Assembly: GCF_002119765.1 (NCBI RefSeq) | Contig: NZ_CP021112.1 | Span: forward strand, 478,501-542,500 | From: Pseudorhodoplanes sinuspersici | Lineage (GTDB): Bacteria > Pseudomonadota > Alphaproteobacteria > Rhizobiales > Xanthobacteraceae | DNA length: 64,000 nt | Direction of reading: 5' to 3' | Shown here: positions 25,415 through 33,225 of the stretch, piece by piece | How positions within the stretch are numbered: position 1 is the stretch's first letter | Layout: each line of letters starts with the position of its first letter | Position numbers and translations under genes: made by a program | Notes under the pieces: generated by a model | Told to the model about the DNA's origin: nothing | Database searches by the model: none | The model's input: only the letters and a program-made list of their open reading frames with translations

Positions 25415-26290
25415 TCACAGCTTGTCCCCATCATGTCGCGGCTGCGGCACGCGTAAGCGCCGTGCCGACAAGGGTTGAAGGGCGACGGGTTGAAAGCTCA
25501 GGCACGGCTTGTTTCCGGCGCCGGCAATGCAGGCGAGTTGGTAGCCTGGCAGCGATTGGCGCCGAACGATGTCGCGCAGCTCGAATGCAAACCGCTTGTA
25601 GGGCGAAAGACTGCCGGACTTCAGATGAAGGTGCCGGAAGTCGAAGATCCAGCCATGCTGCTGGCGTCCGCCATGTTTGCGGACCAGACGGTAGAGCCAG
25701 CGTTCCAGGCCGCCGGTGAGAGCAAAGTATTCACGGTCGATGGTAAGGATGAGCGCGTCTTCGACGACGCCGGCGTAGAACCAGTCCGGCAGAATCAGTT
25801 CGATTCCGCGCGGCCGGCCCACGCCGTCGGCGCGCTCTTTCCATTCATTGATCCAGCTAAATCGGTGCCGCCGGCGCTCCGTCGGCTGACGGATCGACGT
25901 CGCGACCGTGGTCGACTGGAGGCGATCAAGGCCGGCCTTGAGGCGCTCGTAGTTCTGCGCGGAGTCTCCGCGACCGATGAAGGCCAGAATCTCATAGGGC
26001 GTGGCGGCCATCAGGCGCGATGTGCGCAGTCGGCGGTCGCGCGCATCGACGATCTGAGATGCTGCCCAGATCAGCACGTCGGCATCCCAGATGGTCGCCA
26101 TGCCGTGCTCGTGCGTGGCCTCGACCAAGATCGCCACGTCGCCCATCTGGAAGTCGATGGGCCGGACGCGCGGCGTCTTCGCGAGTGAAAAGAATGGCCA
26201 CGACATCAAGTCTTGCGCGTCGCGCGGCGGCATGTTGCCGGGCCTGGCGCGGAAGAGTTCAAGCTGTCGGTCTTCGACGGAGCGGCGCAT
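25415..26290 (-). CDS. repA: Replication initiator protein A (RepA)
   Basis: 291 residues. Family stretches include WPFFSLAKTPRVRPIDF, a central LDRLQSTTVATSIRQP winged-helix region and LYRLVRKHGGRQ. RepA would support replication of the excised ICE or its transfer intermediate. Iteron-like repeats lie directly at its 3' end. The parA gene that follows repA in relatives is absent: the next gene on this strand begins 206 bp away and is a small RHH-like protein. Confidence 0.9.
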   Translation of the reverse strand: MRRSVEDRQLELFRARPGNMPPRDAQDLMSWPFFSLAKTPRVRPIDFQMGDVAILVEATHEHGMATIWDADVLIWAASQIVDARDRRLRTSRLMAATPYEILAFIGRGDSAQNYERLKAGLDRLQSTTVATSIRQPTERRRHRFSWINEWKERADGVGRPRGIELILPDWFYAGVVEDALILTIDREYFALTGGLERWLYRLVRKHGGRQQHGWIFDFRHLHLKSGSLSPYKRFAFELRDIVRRQSLPGYQLACIAGAGNKPCLSFQPVALQPLSARRLRVPQPRHDGDKL

Positions 26291-26302
26291 GCGAATACTC
26301 CG

Positions 26303-26572
26303 TCAGCGGCCGCGCGATGGCGCCGGGCGCGACTGAACCGTGTAGCGTGAGAGCGGCTGGCCGGGATCGGAGGTGGAGTTGCGGGCGCGTTCAGCGGCCC
26401 AGGCCTCGAGGTCTTCGATGGCGTAAACCACGCGTCCACCGAGCTTGCGGAAGACCGGGCCGGTGCCGGTGCAGCGATGCTTCTCGAGCGTGCGGCCGGA
26501 AAGACCGAGGAATGCTGCGGCGTCGTGAGTGCGCAGGAAGCGCGGCGCAACGAGCGAAGGAGATGGTCGCAA
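26303..26572 (-). CDS. AlpA/MerR-type excisionase-like regulator
   Basis: 89 residues with TTG as probable start (26572), 6 nt after GGAGG. A single helix-turn-helix (APRFLRTHDAAAFLGLSGRT, LEKHRCTGTGP, FRKLGGRVVY) is typical of the ICE-borne AlpA-like regulators next to repA. It ends 12 bp before the repA start. It may act as recombination directionality factor or as repA regulator. Confidence 0.8.
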   Translation of the reverse strand: MRPSPSLVAPRFLRTHDAAAFLGLSGRTLEKHRCTGTGPVFRKLGGRVVYAIEDLEAWAAERARNSTSDPGQPLSRYTVQSRPAPSRGR

Positions 26573-26694
26573 GGGAGCCTCCGTGCAGTTTGCGGCCGCT
26601 GCCGCACAAGGCAGCGGAACGGAGGCAAGCGTGACGGAAGATCGGCGTCGTGGAGGAGACCCGCCGCAGGAGGCCTCCTGAAGTGTCCCCCCGG

Positions 26695-27514
26695 TCAGTG
26701 GCGGCGGAAGCGCTTCGCCCGGTCCGCTTCGCCACGCAGCAGCGTGAGATAGCCGCCGTTCACCATCAGCCTGGCGCGGACGATGATGCGGTTGATGCGC
26801 TTGCGGAGCGCCGCGTTCTTCCATTCGATCGCGGGAATGTCGCGCGCACGCGGATCGAGGAGGATCGCGGCGATCTCGCGGCGGGACACGCCGTCCGCCA
26901 CGCCGTCGAGGGCACGAAGCTGGAGCGTCATTTGAGTGCGTTGGACGCGCGTGAGCTGAAGGCTACGCATGAGCGCACCTGCACGTTGCCCGGCGAGGCG
27001 GCGTTGCAGGCGTTCTACTGCGTGCTTGCGCGCGCTGGCGTTGTCATCGCGCGGGATAATGAAGCTGCTGCCTCGCGCCATGCCGCCACCAACGAAGCAG
27101 AGCTGATGATATCCATCCGGATCACCGACCAGGACGTGATGACCATCGTTTGTGCTCACGCTCGCCAGGATCGGCGAGAGCTCGTCGAGACTGATGGCCT
27201 GCGCTGCCGAGAATATCTCAGGCGCGGGAGCAACGATAACAGCAGACGGTAAACGCTCCGGTCTCCAGATGACGGGCGATTCCCATGCAGCGACGTCGGG
27301 CGCATGCGGGAAAGCTCAAGCCCCAGCGACGGGCCAGCCTTTCCATTCCGGCGTCGTGCGCGAGCGAACCCGACGCGATCTGATCCTGTGTGTTGCGGTA
27401 ATCGTCGTTGTAGCCGGGATGGCGCCGGAGAAATTCGACGGCAAATTGCGGGCGATCGAGTCCCATGAGTTTTTCGGCGGTGCTCGCAGACCGCCAGTCG
27501 GACGCAGGTGGCAT
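26695..27514 (-). pseudogene. DUF6499-DUF2285 regulator broken by a +1 frameshift
   Basis: The N-terminal part from ATG 27514 (MPPASDWRSASTAEKLMG, FAVEFLRRHPGYNDDY, ARRWGLSFP) is a DUF6499 domain. The C-terminal part (DVAAWESPVIWRPERLPSA, LRKRINRIIVRARLMVNGGY) continues the same protein in another frame and ends as DUF2285/RovC-type. The shift lies in a CCC run at 27298-27300, where one base too many separates the frames. All of both parts is otherwise intact, so this is either a recent mutation or a base-calling error. Confidence 0.8.
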
Positions 27515-27669
27515 GACTACCCTCCCTCGACCGATCCTTGTTGCGGATCGCATACGTTGAGTATCGAGAGGATTGCAACGGGAGCTAGATATTAAGATCG
27601 AATGACGCGATAGCGCGACCTTGCGCGCGGCGGTGCGATCGGTTCAGACAGGCTTGTCGCATCGCCAAG

Positions 27670-27990
27670 CTACTGCAAGCGTGGCTCGAGGAGATGACGG
27701 TAGCCCTTATCCCGCATCCAATGCGCGCGCGACAGGTGACTATCATGCACGAGCTTGGCGCGCTGAGGATCCTTCTCGGGATCAAGCCCGAAAATGATGG
27801 CGACGGCTTCGCGCCAGTCGGCGCCTTCGGCCTCCGCGTCGAGCAGCCGGATATAGCTCGCCAGGTGCTTCTCGTCATAGGCGCTGACGCGGTCGAGTTG
27901 CGGAGGCCGGTCTTCGAAAGGCGGGATGGTCACGGAGCGCTTCGCTCCCTTCGGCTTCTCGGGCGGACTGGTCATCGGTGTTCGGAACAA
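27670..27990 (-). CDS. Short DUF2285-type protein
   Basis: 106 residues (an internal ATG at 27975 is also possible). The core YDEKHLASYIRLLDAEAEGA and the ending RAHWMRDKGYRHLLEPR are typical of the short DUF2285 proteins beside the larger DUF6499-DUF2285 gene in these elements. It is divergent from the XRE gene across an operator-like palindrome. Confidence 0.8.
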   Translation of the reverse strand: MFRTPMTSPPEKPKGAKRSVTIPPFEDRPPQLDRVSAYDEKHLASYIRLLDAEAEGADWREAVAIIFGLDPEKDPQRAKLVHDSHLSRAHWMRDKGYRHLLEPRLQ

Positions 27991-28142
27991 TCAGTCGGGG
28001 TAGATGGTGAGTCGGTATCGTGCAGGCGACGTTTTTTTGGCACCATCAGCCATTCGATCACCTGCCATACCGATCCGCAGTAGCAATTTTGCGACATCCA
28101 CGCCGCAAACGAACCGGCTGCTGGCGACTCCGAGTGGTTGAT

Positions 28143-28175
28143 TACATACTATAGTTGATAAACTCATAGTATGTA
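28143..28175. promoter_or_regulatory. 10-bp inverted repeat operator between divergent genes
   Basis: TACATACTAT (28143-28152) and ATAGTATGTA (28166-28175) are perfect inverted arms. Between them lies AGTT-GATA-AACT-C, itself nearly symmetrical. The site is 19 bp before the XRE repressor start and in the divergent promoter region, so it is the probable binding site of that repressor. Confidence 0.75.
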
Positions 28176-28194
28176 GGAACGCAACCCTGCCGGC

Positions 28195-28455
28195 ATGGAC
28201 ATGCGCCGGCTGGTTGGAGAGAACGTGCGGCGGATTAGGCAGGATCGGGGACTGACGCAGGAGCAGTTCGCGGACCTGTCGGGATTCTCGCAGCAATATT
28301 TGAGCGGACTTGAGCGCGGGCGCAGGAATCCGACGGTCGTGACATTATTCGAACTGGCGACCGCGCTGAAGGCGCAGCCTGTCGAGCTCCTGGCTCCGGT
28401 CGAGGGGACGGAATTGGGTCAAGCGCCTTCGACCCCGAAGAGACACCGCCGGTGA
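28195..28455 (+). CDS. XRE-family repressor
   Basis: 86 residues with an N-terminal helix-turn-helix (NVRRIRQDRGLTQEQFADLS, SQQYLSGLERGRRNPTVVTL). It is divergent from the DUF2285-type gene and is preceded by a palindrome. In related ICEs such a repressor silences excision and transfer genes. It is on the plus strand and its end comes 11 bp from the end of a decayed repressor on the other strand. Confidence 0.88.
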   Translation: MDMRRLVGENVRRIRQDRGLTQEQFADLSGFSQQYLSGLERGRRNPTVVTLFELATALKAQPVELLAPVEGTELGQAPSTPKRHRR

Positions 28456-28465
28456 GGTGTGCGCA

Positions 28466-28671
28466 TCACTTCCTGGCATCGCGCCGGAAGATGTCGGCCC
28501 GATCGGAGTCGAGGACGGCAGCGAGCTTCTCGATCATGGCGGCGCTCGCGCTCCAGCATCCCGACATAGTTGCGGTTTGACCCCTGCACGGTCGGCAACT
28601 TGCTCCCGCAACGCCTCCTTGGCCTGCCGAAGTCGCCGCAGATTCCTGGCAAGGATCGCCCGCCCTCTCAT
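28466..28671 (-). pseudogene. Second XRE-family repressor, two frameshifts
   Basis: From ATG 28671 the frame reads MRGRAILARNLRRLRQAKEA then LREQVADRAGV. An extra A in GTCAAACCGC then breaks it, and the next frame gives NRNYVGMLERER. The final frame gives MIEKLAAVLDSDRADIFRRD and a stop at 28468-28466. Put together, these are the three parts of one helix-turn-helix repressor of about 67 residues. Confidence 0.7.
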
Positions 28672-28780
28672 GCTCCCCGGCGGGTTGGCGGCGAGCAGGA
28701 CGGCCGAGCCCCCGGCGGTCGTCGCCGCGGGACTCGGCCTATCTGCGGGGTCCGCGGTCCCTTCTGGCTTGCGGGAAGAA

Positions 28781-28804
28781 CCCCGCCCGGCGGACCGGGC
28801 GGGG
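28781..28804 (-). terminator. Hairpin downstream of DUF736 (second copy)
   Basis: CCCCGCCCGG and CCGGGCGGGG pair perfectly over 10 bp around CGGA. On the minus strand TTCTTCCC follows, a weak T-rich tail. It lies 15 bp after the end of the DUF736 gene. Confidence 0.55.
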
Positions 28805-28818
28805 TGTCGGAAGCCGGC

Positions 28819-29142
28819 TCAGTCGGCATTGGCCTTGCGGCCGCGGGACCAGATGAGCGTGAAGCTGTCGGTGCCCGGCTCGTCGAAGAGGTTCGCGTAG
28901 ATCGGCGTGGTGAAGCTCGGATCGTCCAGCTTGACCGACAGGTAGTCGCGGCCTTCGTTGGAGCGCTTGGACCAGGCGGCGCCGATCTCGGCCCGGCCGA
29001 CATAGATGCGGTGGCTCGGGGCGTTCTCGTTGGTGCCGTTCGTCTCGGGGACCAGGCGGACGTTCTTGGCCTGGAACATGAGGGTGACGATTTCGCCGAC
29101 GAAGCCCTGCTCGGTCTTCGTGAAGGTGCCGATGTTCGCCAT
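28819..29142 (-). CDS. DUF736 protein (second copy)
   Basis: 107 residues starting MANIGTFTKTEQGFVGEIVT. It keeps the family pattern (APSHRIYVG-n-EIGAAW-n-DYLSVKLDDPSF). It differs strongly from the copy at 23525-23860, so the duplication is old or the two came separately. A ribosome site (AAGGAG) precedes the start. A hairpin follows its stop. Confidence 0.9.
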   Translation of the reverse strand: MANIGTFTKTEQGFVGEIVTLMFQAKNVRLVPETNGTNENAPSHRIYVGRAEIGAAWSKRSNEGRDYLSVKLDDPSFTTPIYANLFDEPGTDSFTLIWSRGRKANAD

Positions 29143-29265
29143 GACAGTTCTCCTTGCTCTCTGTTTTCGAGCCGCGACCATCGCGGTCTCGATGGCGACC
29201 GGCAGGCCGGAGACGATCGACGCCGCATCCGAAGGACCGAAGCGCAGCGGAGGATGCCAGGCGGG

Positions 29266-29315
29266 CAACTTTCTTGTCTCGCGAGGAATGGGCGAAGCCC
29301 AGGGGAAGAAAGTTG
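29266..29315. repeat. Long inverted repeat (intergenic hairpin family, copy 2)
   Basis: CAACTTTCTT (29266-29275) and AAGAAAGTTG (29306-29315) are perfect 10-bp arms, with a small GGGC-GAA-GCCC hairpin inside. GCGGAGGATGCCAG lies directly before the left arm, as in copy 3. Confidence 0.6.
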
Positions 29316-29331
29316 AACGCCGGCATTGCGG

Positions 29332-29592
29332 CTAGTCGAGCGAGGCGAAGCCGGTGTCCGGCCAGGTCACGCCATCATAGAGACCCGAATGGACGCGCTG
29401 CTCGGAGCAGGAATAACGCAAGGAGAACCGGCGAACGTCACCGCCACGAGACCACGCAAGTGGCGGCATTGAAAACGTCTTGTCGAGTTCCAGGCGACGT
29501 CCCGCTCCCCAAGAGACAAGCGGCAAAGGACGTCCTGCCATCGCAAACTTGGTTGGCTTGAGCTTGGCGCGCTGCCGCCGCAAGCGGTCCAT
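29332..29592 (-). CDS. Hypothetical protein, weak call
   Basis: 86 residues from ATG 29592. Coding-like third-position bias and a protein-like second half (DVRRFSLRYSCSEQRVHSGL, YDGVTWPDTGFASLD) support it. No family is recognised and no good ribosome site precedes it. The surrounding 29143-29712 is otherwise without gene, except for the hairpin at 29266. Confidence 0.4.
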   Translation of the reverse strand: MDRLRRQRAKLKPTKFAMAGRPLPLVSWGAGRRLELDKTFSMPPLAWSRGGDVRRFSLRYSCSEQRVHSGLYDGVTWPDTGFASLD

Positions 29593-29712
29593 CGGCCGCG
29601 CATCTCCCGCGAGGTCGAGCCTGAAATCCGGGCTTCGGTCTTGCGCCGATCAGAACCAGCAACGAATGGGACGGCGCGGCATGCGCCCCATCTGGCCGCG
29701 GTCTTGCCGGGC

Positions 29713-30156
29713 CTACGACAGTGCCGGCCTTCCGGGCCCGCCCGGTCCGCCGGGCGGGGACGCCGCAAGCCGCATCCAGGCCGTGACCCCGATCACGACC
29801 GCGCCGATCACGGCGAAGACCTGCCGCCAGAGGTCAGACGTCATGGTGAGGCCGGAGAGACCGAATGTCGCGTAGTAGCCGGCAAGCGCGGCCGGCACTG
29901 CGAACATCAGCGCGACGGCAATCCGCAAAATTGGCGTGCGTACGAGCGAGAACACGGCCTGCCCTATGACCAGGACGAACGCCGCGGTGACAATGCCGAA
30001 TCCGATCGCGCCGAGCGGTCCGGTACCGGACTCGTGCGCATAGAGGCCGACGGTCATGCCGAGGAAAAACGGCAGCGCGTAGATCGCGAGCGTGAACAGC
30101 ACCCAGCAGAAGAAGCCGAGGCCGATGATGTTGAGGACGATGCCGACTGCGAGCAT
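29713..30156 (-). CDS. Conserved ICE membrane protein
   Basis: 147 residues with four hydrophobic segments (near residues 3-36, 45-68, 75-98 and 108-128) and a Pro/Gly-rich tail (ASPPGGPGGPGRPALS). Such a protein is common in these elements, but no function is known. It is preceded by CACGGGAG. It is isolated from neighbours by about 100 bp on the upstream side. Confidence 0.75.
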   Translation of the reverse strand: MLAVGIVLNIIGLGFFCWVLFTLAIYALPFFLGMTVGLYAHESGTGPLGAIGFGIVTAAFVLVIGQAVFSLVRTPILRIAVALMFAVPAALAGYYATFGLSGLTMTSDLWRQVFAVIGAVVIGVTAWMRLAASPPGGPGGPGRPALS

Positions 30157-30255
30157 GGTGGATACTCCCGTGACAGTAATGGCAGGGGGTTGCGCCTTCC
30201 ACCACCTCCACGGCGCAACAACAGACTTACCAGAGATCTACACAATTAAGCAATT

Positions 30256-30723
30256 TCAGAGGCGATTGAGCATGGCCTGCATACGAGAAATCTCGTCGTT
30301 TTGAGAACGAACGATCTCTTGGCAAAGGGCGATAATCTCGGGATCTTTTAATGAAGCCTGTTCGCACATCAGGATTGCTCCCGAATGGTGCGGTATCATC
30401 GAACGCAAAAATTGCCGATCGTCTATGGCAGCTTGCGTACGCATCGCATAGAAGCTGGCTAAGAACGTGATCACGCCGACTATGACGATGGCAACGTTTA
30501 GACGCGAAGATGGGAACATGGAGCGCATCGACACCAACATGACAACAGACATCGGCGTAACCATCATCAACGTCATGTAGGCATTGTTCAAATTGAGGAA
30601 GAAATGACCAATCGTCGCAATCATCGTGTACATGACAAGGTACATGATGATGAAGTCGATGCTTAGCTCAATTGCGAGGCGACCGTAAGCTCTCGTGCTG
30701 AGGTGTTTCTGGTGCCTTTCCAT
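30256..30723 (-). CDS. DUF305 membrane protein
   Basis: About 155 residues from ATG 30723. Three membrane helices come first (ELSIDFIIMYLVMYTMIATI, MMVTPMSVVMLV, VAIVIVGVITFLASFY). The DUF305 motif SMIPHHSGAILMCEQASLKD follows, with a final helix EIISRMQ-like region. DUF305 proteins often accompany copper or multicopper-oxidase genes. Lower G+C than its neighbours suggests a separate origin. It is upstream of no obvious partner. Confidence 0.85.
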   Translation of the reverse strand: MERHQKHLSTRAYGRLAIELSIDFIIMYLVMYTMIATIGHFFLNLNNAYMTLMMVTPMSVVMLVSMRSMFPSSRLNVAIVIVGVITFLASFYAMRTQAAIDDRQFLRSMIPHHSGAILMCEQASLKDPEIIALCQEIVRSQNDEISRMQAMLNRL

Positions 30724-30841
30724 TATTTGGACCCTCGGCTTCAACTCGCTGATCGGTAACCTAGGAAGATGGCCAAATGTTCCAGGTAAGCTGGATAGAG
30801 CCGGCGGCGTAGATGTGTGCCTCGCAACTGATTACGTCAGG

Positions 30842-30869
30842 AAAATCCCGATCCTCGGAAGGATCGGGA
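30842..30869 (-). terminator. Rho-independent terminator for the DUF2493 gene
   Basis: On the minus strand TCCCGATCC-loop-GGATCGGGA (9-bp perfect stem, 6-nt loop) is followed by TTTTCC. It lies 54 bp after the stop of the DUF2493 gene, separating that operon from DUF305. Confidence 0.7.
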
Positions 30870-30922
30870 GAAGTGCGAGTCTGCCTTAGCGAGGTTTTGG
30901 TACGGTCTATTACGCGCCGCTG

Positions 30923-31846
30923 TTACCCGACCCTCCAAACCGGGATGCCGAGCCGGCGCGCCTTGTCGGCGAGGTTTGCCTGGATGCCAGAGCCCGGCGC
31001 GACTAGGATGCCGATCGGCAGCGCCTCGAGGATCGCGTCGTTGCGCTTGAACGGCGCGGCCTTGGCGTGCTTGGTCCAATCGGGCTTGAAGGCGATCTGC
31101 GGAATCTTGCGGTGATCGGCCCAGCGGGCGGCGATGCGCTCAGCGCCCTTCGGCGATCCGCCGTGGAGGAGCACCATGTCGGGGTGCTTGGCGCGGACCT
31201 GATCGAGCTGATCCCAGATCAGCCGGTGATCGTTGAAGTCGAGCCCGCCGGTGAAGGCGACCTTCGGACCGGCCGGAAGCATCACTTCGATCTCGTTCCG
31301 GCGCTTGGCAGCGATGAAGTCGCGGCTGTCGATCATCGCCGCGGTCAGGGTGCGATGGTTGACCATCGATCCGTTGCGCGGATGCCAGTGCGATCCAGTG
31401 TGGCGCGTGAAGTGCTCTGCGGCCTGGTCGCGGAAGAATTCCATCACGTTGCGCCTCTCGACCAGCGTCATGCCCTCGGCGGTGAGGCGCTCCAGCTCAA
31501 CGGACCGGATCTCGGAGCCATCCTGCTCGCGCTGGCAGCGGCGCTGCGCCTGTTCGTTGATATCGAGTTCGCGCTCGACGCGGCCGTTGGCGCGATGGAA
31601 GAGGTTGACGGTCGACCACAGCAGGTCTTCGAGGTCCGGCTCGAGGCGGGTGTCGCTGAGCGTGGCGACGAGGGCGTCGAAGATGTCGGCGATGGCGCCG
31701 ACCATCTTGCGCGCGTCGGGTAGCGGCCGTGGATCGGGTTCGTCCTGGAAGGGGCGATAGCCGTGCAGTTGCAACTCGGTGAGAATGGTGTCGGTGGCGG
31801 ATGCGGCGTGCGGCTCGTAGCCGGTGTCGTCACGGTCGGTCGTCAT
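30923..31846 (-). CDS. DUF2493 (SLOG/YspA-like) protein
   Basis: About 307 residues from ATG 31846. The N-terminal half is ICE-specific. The C-terminal DUF2493 domain holds a Rossmann-like pattern: KVAFTGGLDFNDHRLIWDQL, VLLHGGSPKGAERIAARWA and LVAPGSGIQANLADKARRLG. SLOG proteins bind nucleotides or related ligands. A long leader of 327 bp with a hairpin precedes it. A terminator follows. Confidence 0.85.
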   Translation of the reverse strand: MTTDRDDTGYEPHAASATDTILTELQLHGYRPFQDEPDPRPLPDARKMVGAIADIFDALVATLSDTRLEPDLEDLLWSTVNLFHRANGRVERELDINEQAQRRCQREQDGSEIRSVELERLTAEGMTLVERRNVMEFFRDQAAEHFTRHTGSHWHPRNGSMVNHRTLTAAMIDSRDFIAAKRRNEIEVMLPAGPKVAFTGGLDFNDHRLIWDQLDQVRAKHPDMVLLHGGSPKGAERIAARWADHRKIPQIAFKPDWTKHAKAAPFKRNDAILEALPIGILVAPGSGIQANLADKARRLGIPVWRVG

Positions 31847-31976
31847 GTGGTGCTTCCATCTCATCAGTGGCCGCGCCCATCGCGGCCTTCGTGGCGACCA
31901 AGGGCGGCGGGCGGACCGGGCCTGCACCGCGGCGCGAAGCGCAGCGGCCGGAGCGAAGCGGAGGATGGTGGAGGAC

Positions 31977-32027
31977 GGCTATTTTGCTTCGCGATGCAAA
32001 GGCGCGTAGCGCCGGCGGAAAATAGCC
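31977..32027. repeat. Long inverted repeat (intergenic hairpin family, copy 3)
   Basis: GGCTATTTT (31977-31985) and AAAATAGCC (32019-32027) are perfect 9-bp arms enclosing GGCGC-GTA-GCGCC. GCGGAGGATGGTGG precedes the left arm. The rest of 31847-32173 is G+C-rich sequence without a gene. Confidence 0.6.
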
Positions 32028-32173
32028 GGCCGCAGCCATTGCCGGGCCGGGCCGCTTGCCGCAAGGTCGCCCTCTCAGAAGGCCGTGGGCCGCGGCACTC
32101 TCCGAAGGAAGCGCCTGACACGCCGACCCGGCGGCAACACGCCGGCCCCACGCTCACCCGTTCCGGCCACACC

Positions 32174-33223
32174 TCACAGACGCATGAAGCGGGCGACATC
32201 CTCCGGGACGATTTGAATCCGCACGGCAGCCTGTAGCGCCTCGATGCCGAAGCGGCGCAGATCGGCGTTGAAGTCATCGCCTTGCGGCAACAAGGCAACC
32301 GCGTCGATCCGGGCCGCGTGGGCACGGTCGAAGAGTTGATCCAACGCGCCGTCGCCGGCCGGATCATTATCGCGGACGACATAGAGCCGGCGCAGCGTTG
32401 CCGGAAACAGAATGGCAGCGAGATGCGCGGCTGAGAGCGCCGCCATCATCGGCATGTCGGGCACGACGCAGCGAAGCGACAGCATGGTCTCGATGCCTTC
32501 GCCCGCGGCCGCAACGTCGCGCGCGATGCCGAAGCGCACCGCGTTGCCGAGGAGATGGCCCATCGCGCGCCGCGGTGTTTCGATCGGCGCCTTTCCGAGC
32601 CTGACCGGATCGAAACCGTGCGGATCGAGCCAGGTCCGGTGCGCGCCGGTGATGCGGCCGCCGAGATCGGTGACGGCGGCGATCATCGCCGGCCAGGTCT
32701 CGGTCGGCCTATCGCGATCGGGCCGATAGTAGCAGCGCGGATGGAAACGGAGATTTCCGGTTCCGTGCAATGCCGTGATGCCACGGTTGCGCAAGTACGT
32801 TTCTACGAGCGTGCGTGCAATCGGCTGCGACATGGCGAACAGGCGTCGTGCCGATTCCGGCGATCCCACAGGAACCGATGAAGGGCGTGGCTTTGACTCC
32901 GGATCGGCTTGCGGCCGCGGCAGGCTGAGGAAGCGGCGTGCTTCTGCCTCGACATCGTGGAAGTCATCGAGTGCGCAGGTCGCGCCGATCACGTCGAGCA
33001 GGTCGCCATGCTCGCCGGTCGCCGCGTCGGTCCATTTGCCGGCAGCGCCCTTGCCGAACTCAGGACCGCTGAGGCGCACGAACATCGAGCGCCCCGGCGT
33101 GTTCCTGACGTCACCGATCATCCAATAACGGCCTTCGCGGCGACCGTTGGTGAGATAATGTCGGCACACGGCTTCGGCCTCGCGCGCGAGACGGCGTGCC
33201 AGTTCGCCCGCATGTCCCGGCAT
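32174..33223 (-). CDS. Toprim-domain protein (primase-like, DUF7146 type)
   Basis: 349 residues from ATG 33223. The N-terminal part is a primase zinc-region-like or DUF7146 domain without Cys ligands (YWMIGDVRNTPGRSMFVRL, WTDAATGEHGDLLDVI). The C-terminal toprim domain shows GEGIETMLSLR, then YVVRDNDPAGDGALDQL. It starts 3 bp after the strawberry-notch stop, in one transcript. It is likely to prime or process DNA during establishment after transfer; the DUF number is from memory. Confidence 0.85.
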   Translation of the reverse strand: MPGHAGELARRLAREAEAVCRHYLTNGRREGRYWMIGDVRNTPGRSMFVRLSGPEFGKGAAGKWTDAATGEHGDLLDVIGATCALDDFHDVEAEARRFLSLPRPQADPESKPRPSSVPVGSPESARRLFAMSQPIARTLVETYLRNRGITALHGTGNLRFHPRCYYRPDRDRPTETWPAMIAAVTDLGGRITGAHRTWLDPHGFDPVRLGKAPIETPRRAMGHLLGNAVRFGIARDVAAAGEGIETMLSLRCVVPDMPMMAALSAAHLAAILFPATLRRLYVVRDNDPAGDGALDQLFDRAHAARIDAVALLPQGDDFNADLRRFGIEALQAAVRIQIVPEDVARFMRL

Positions 33224-33225
33224 GG

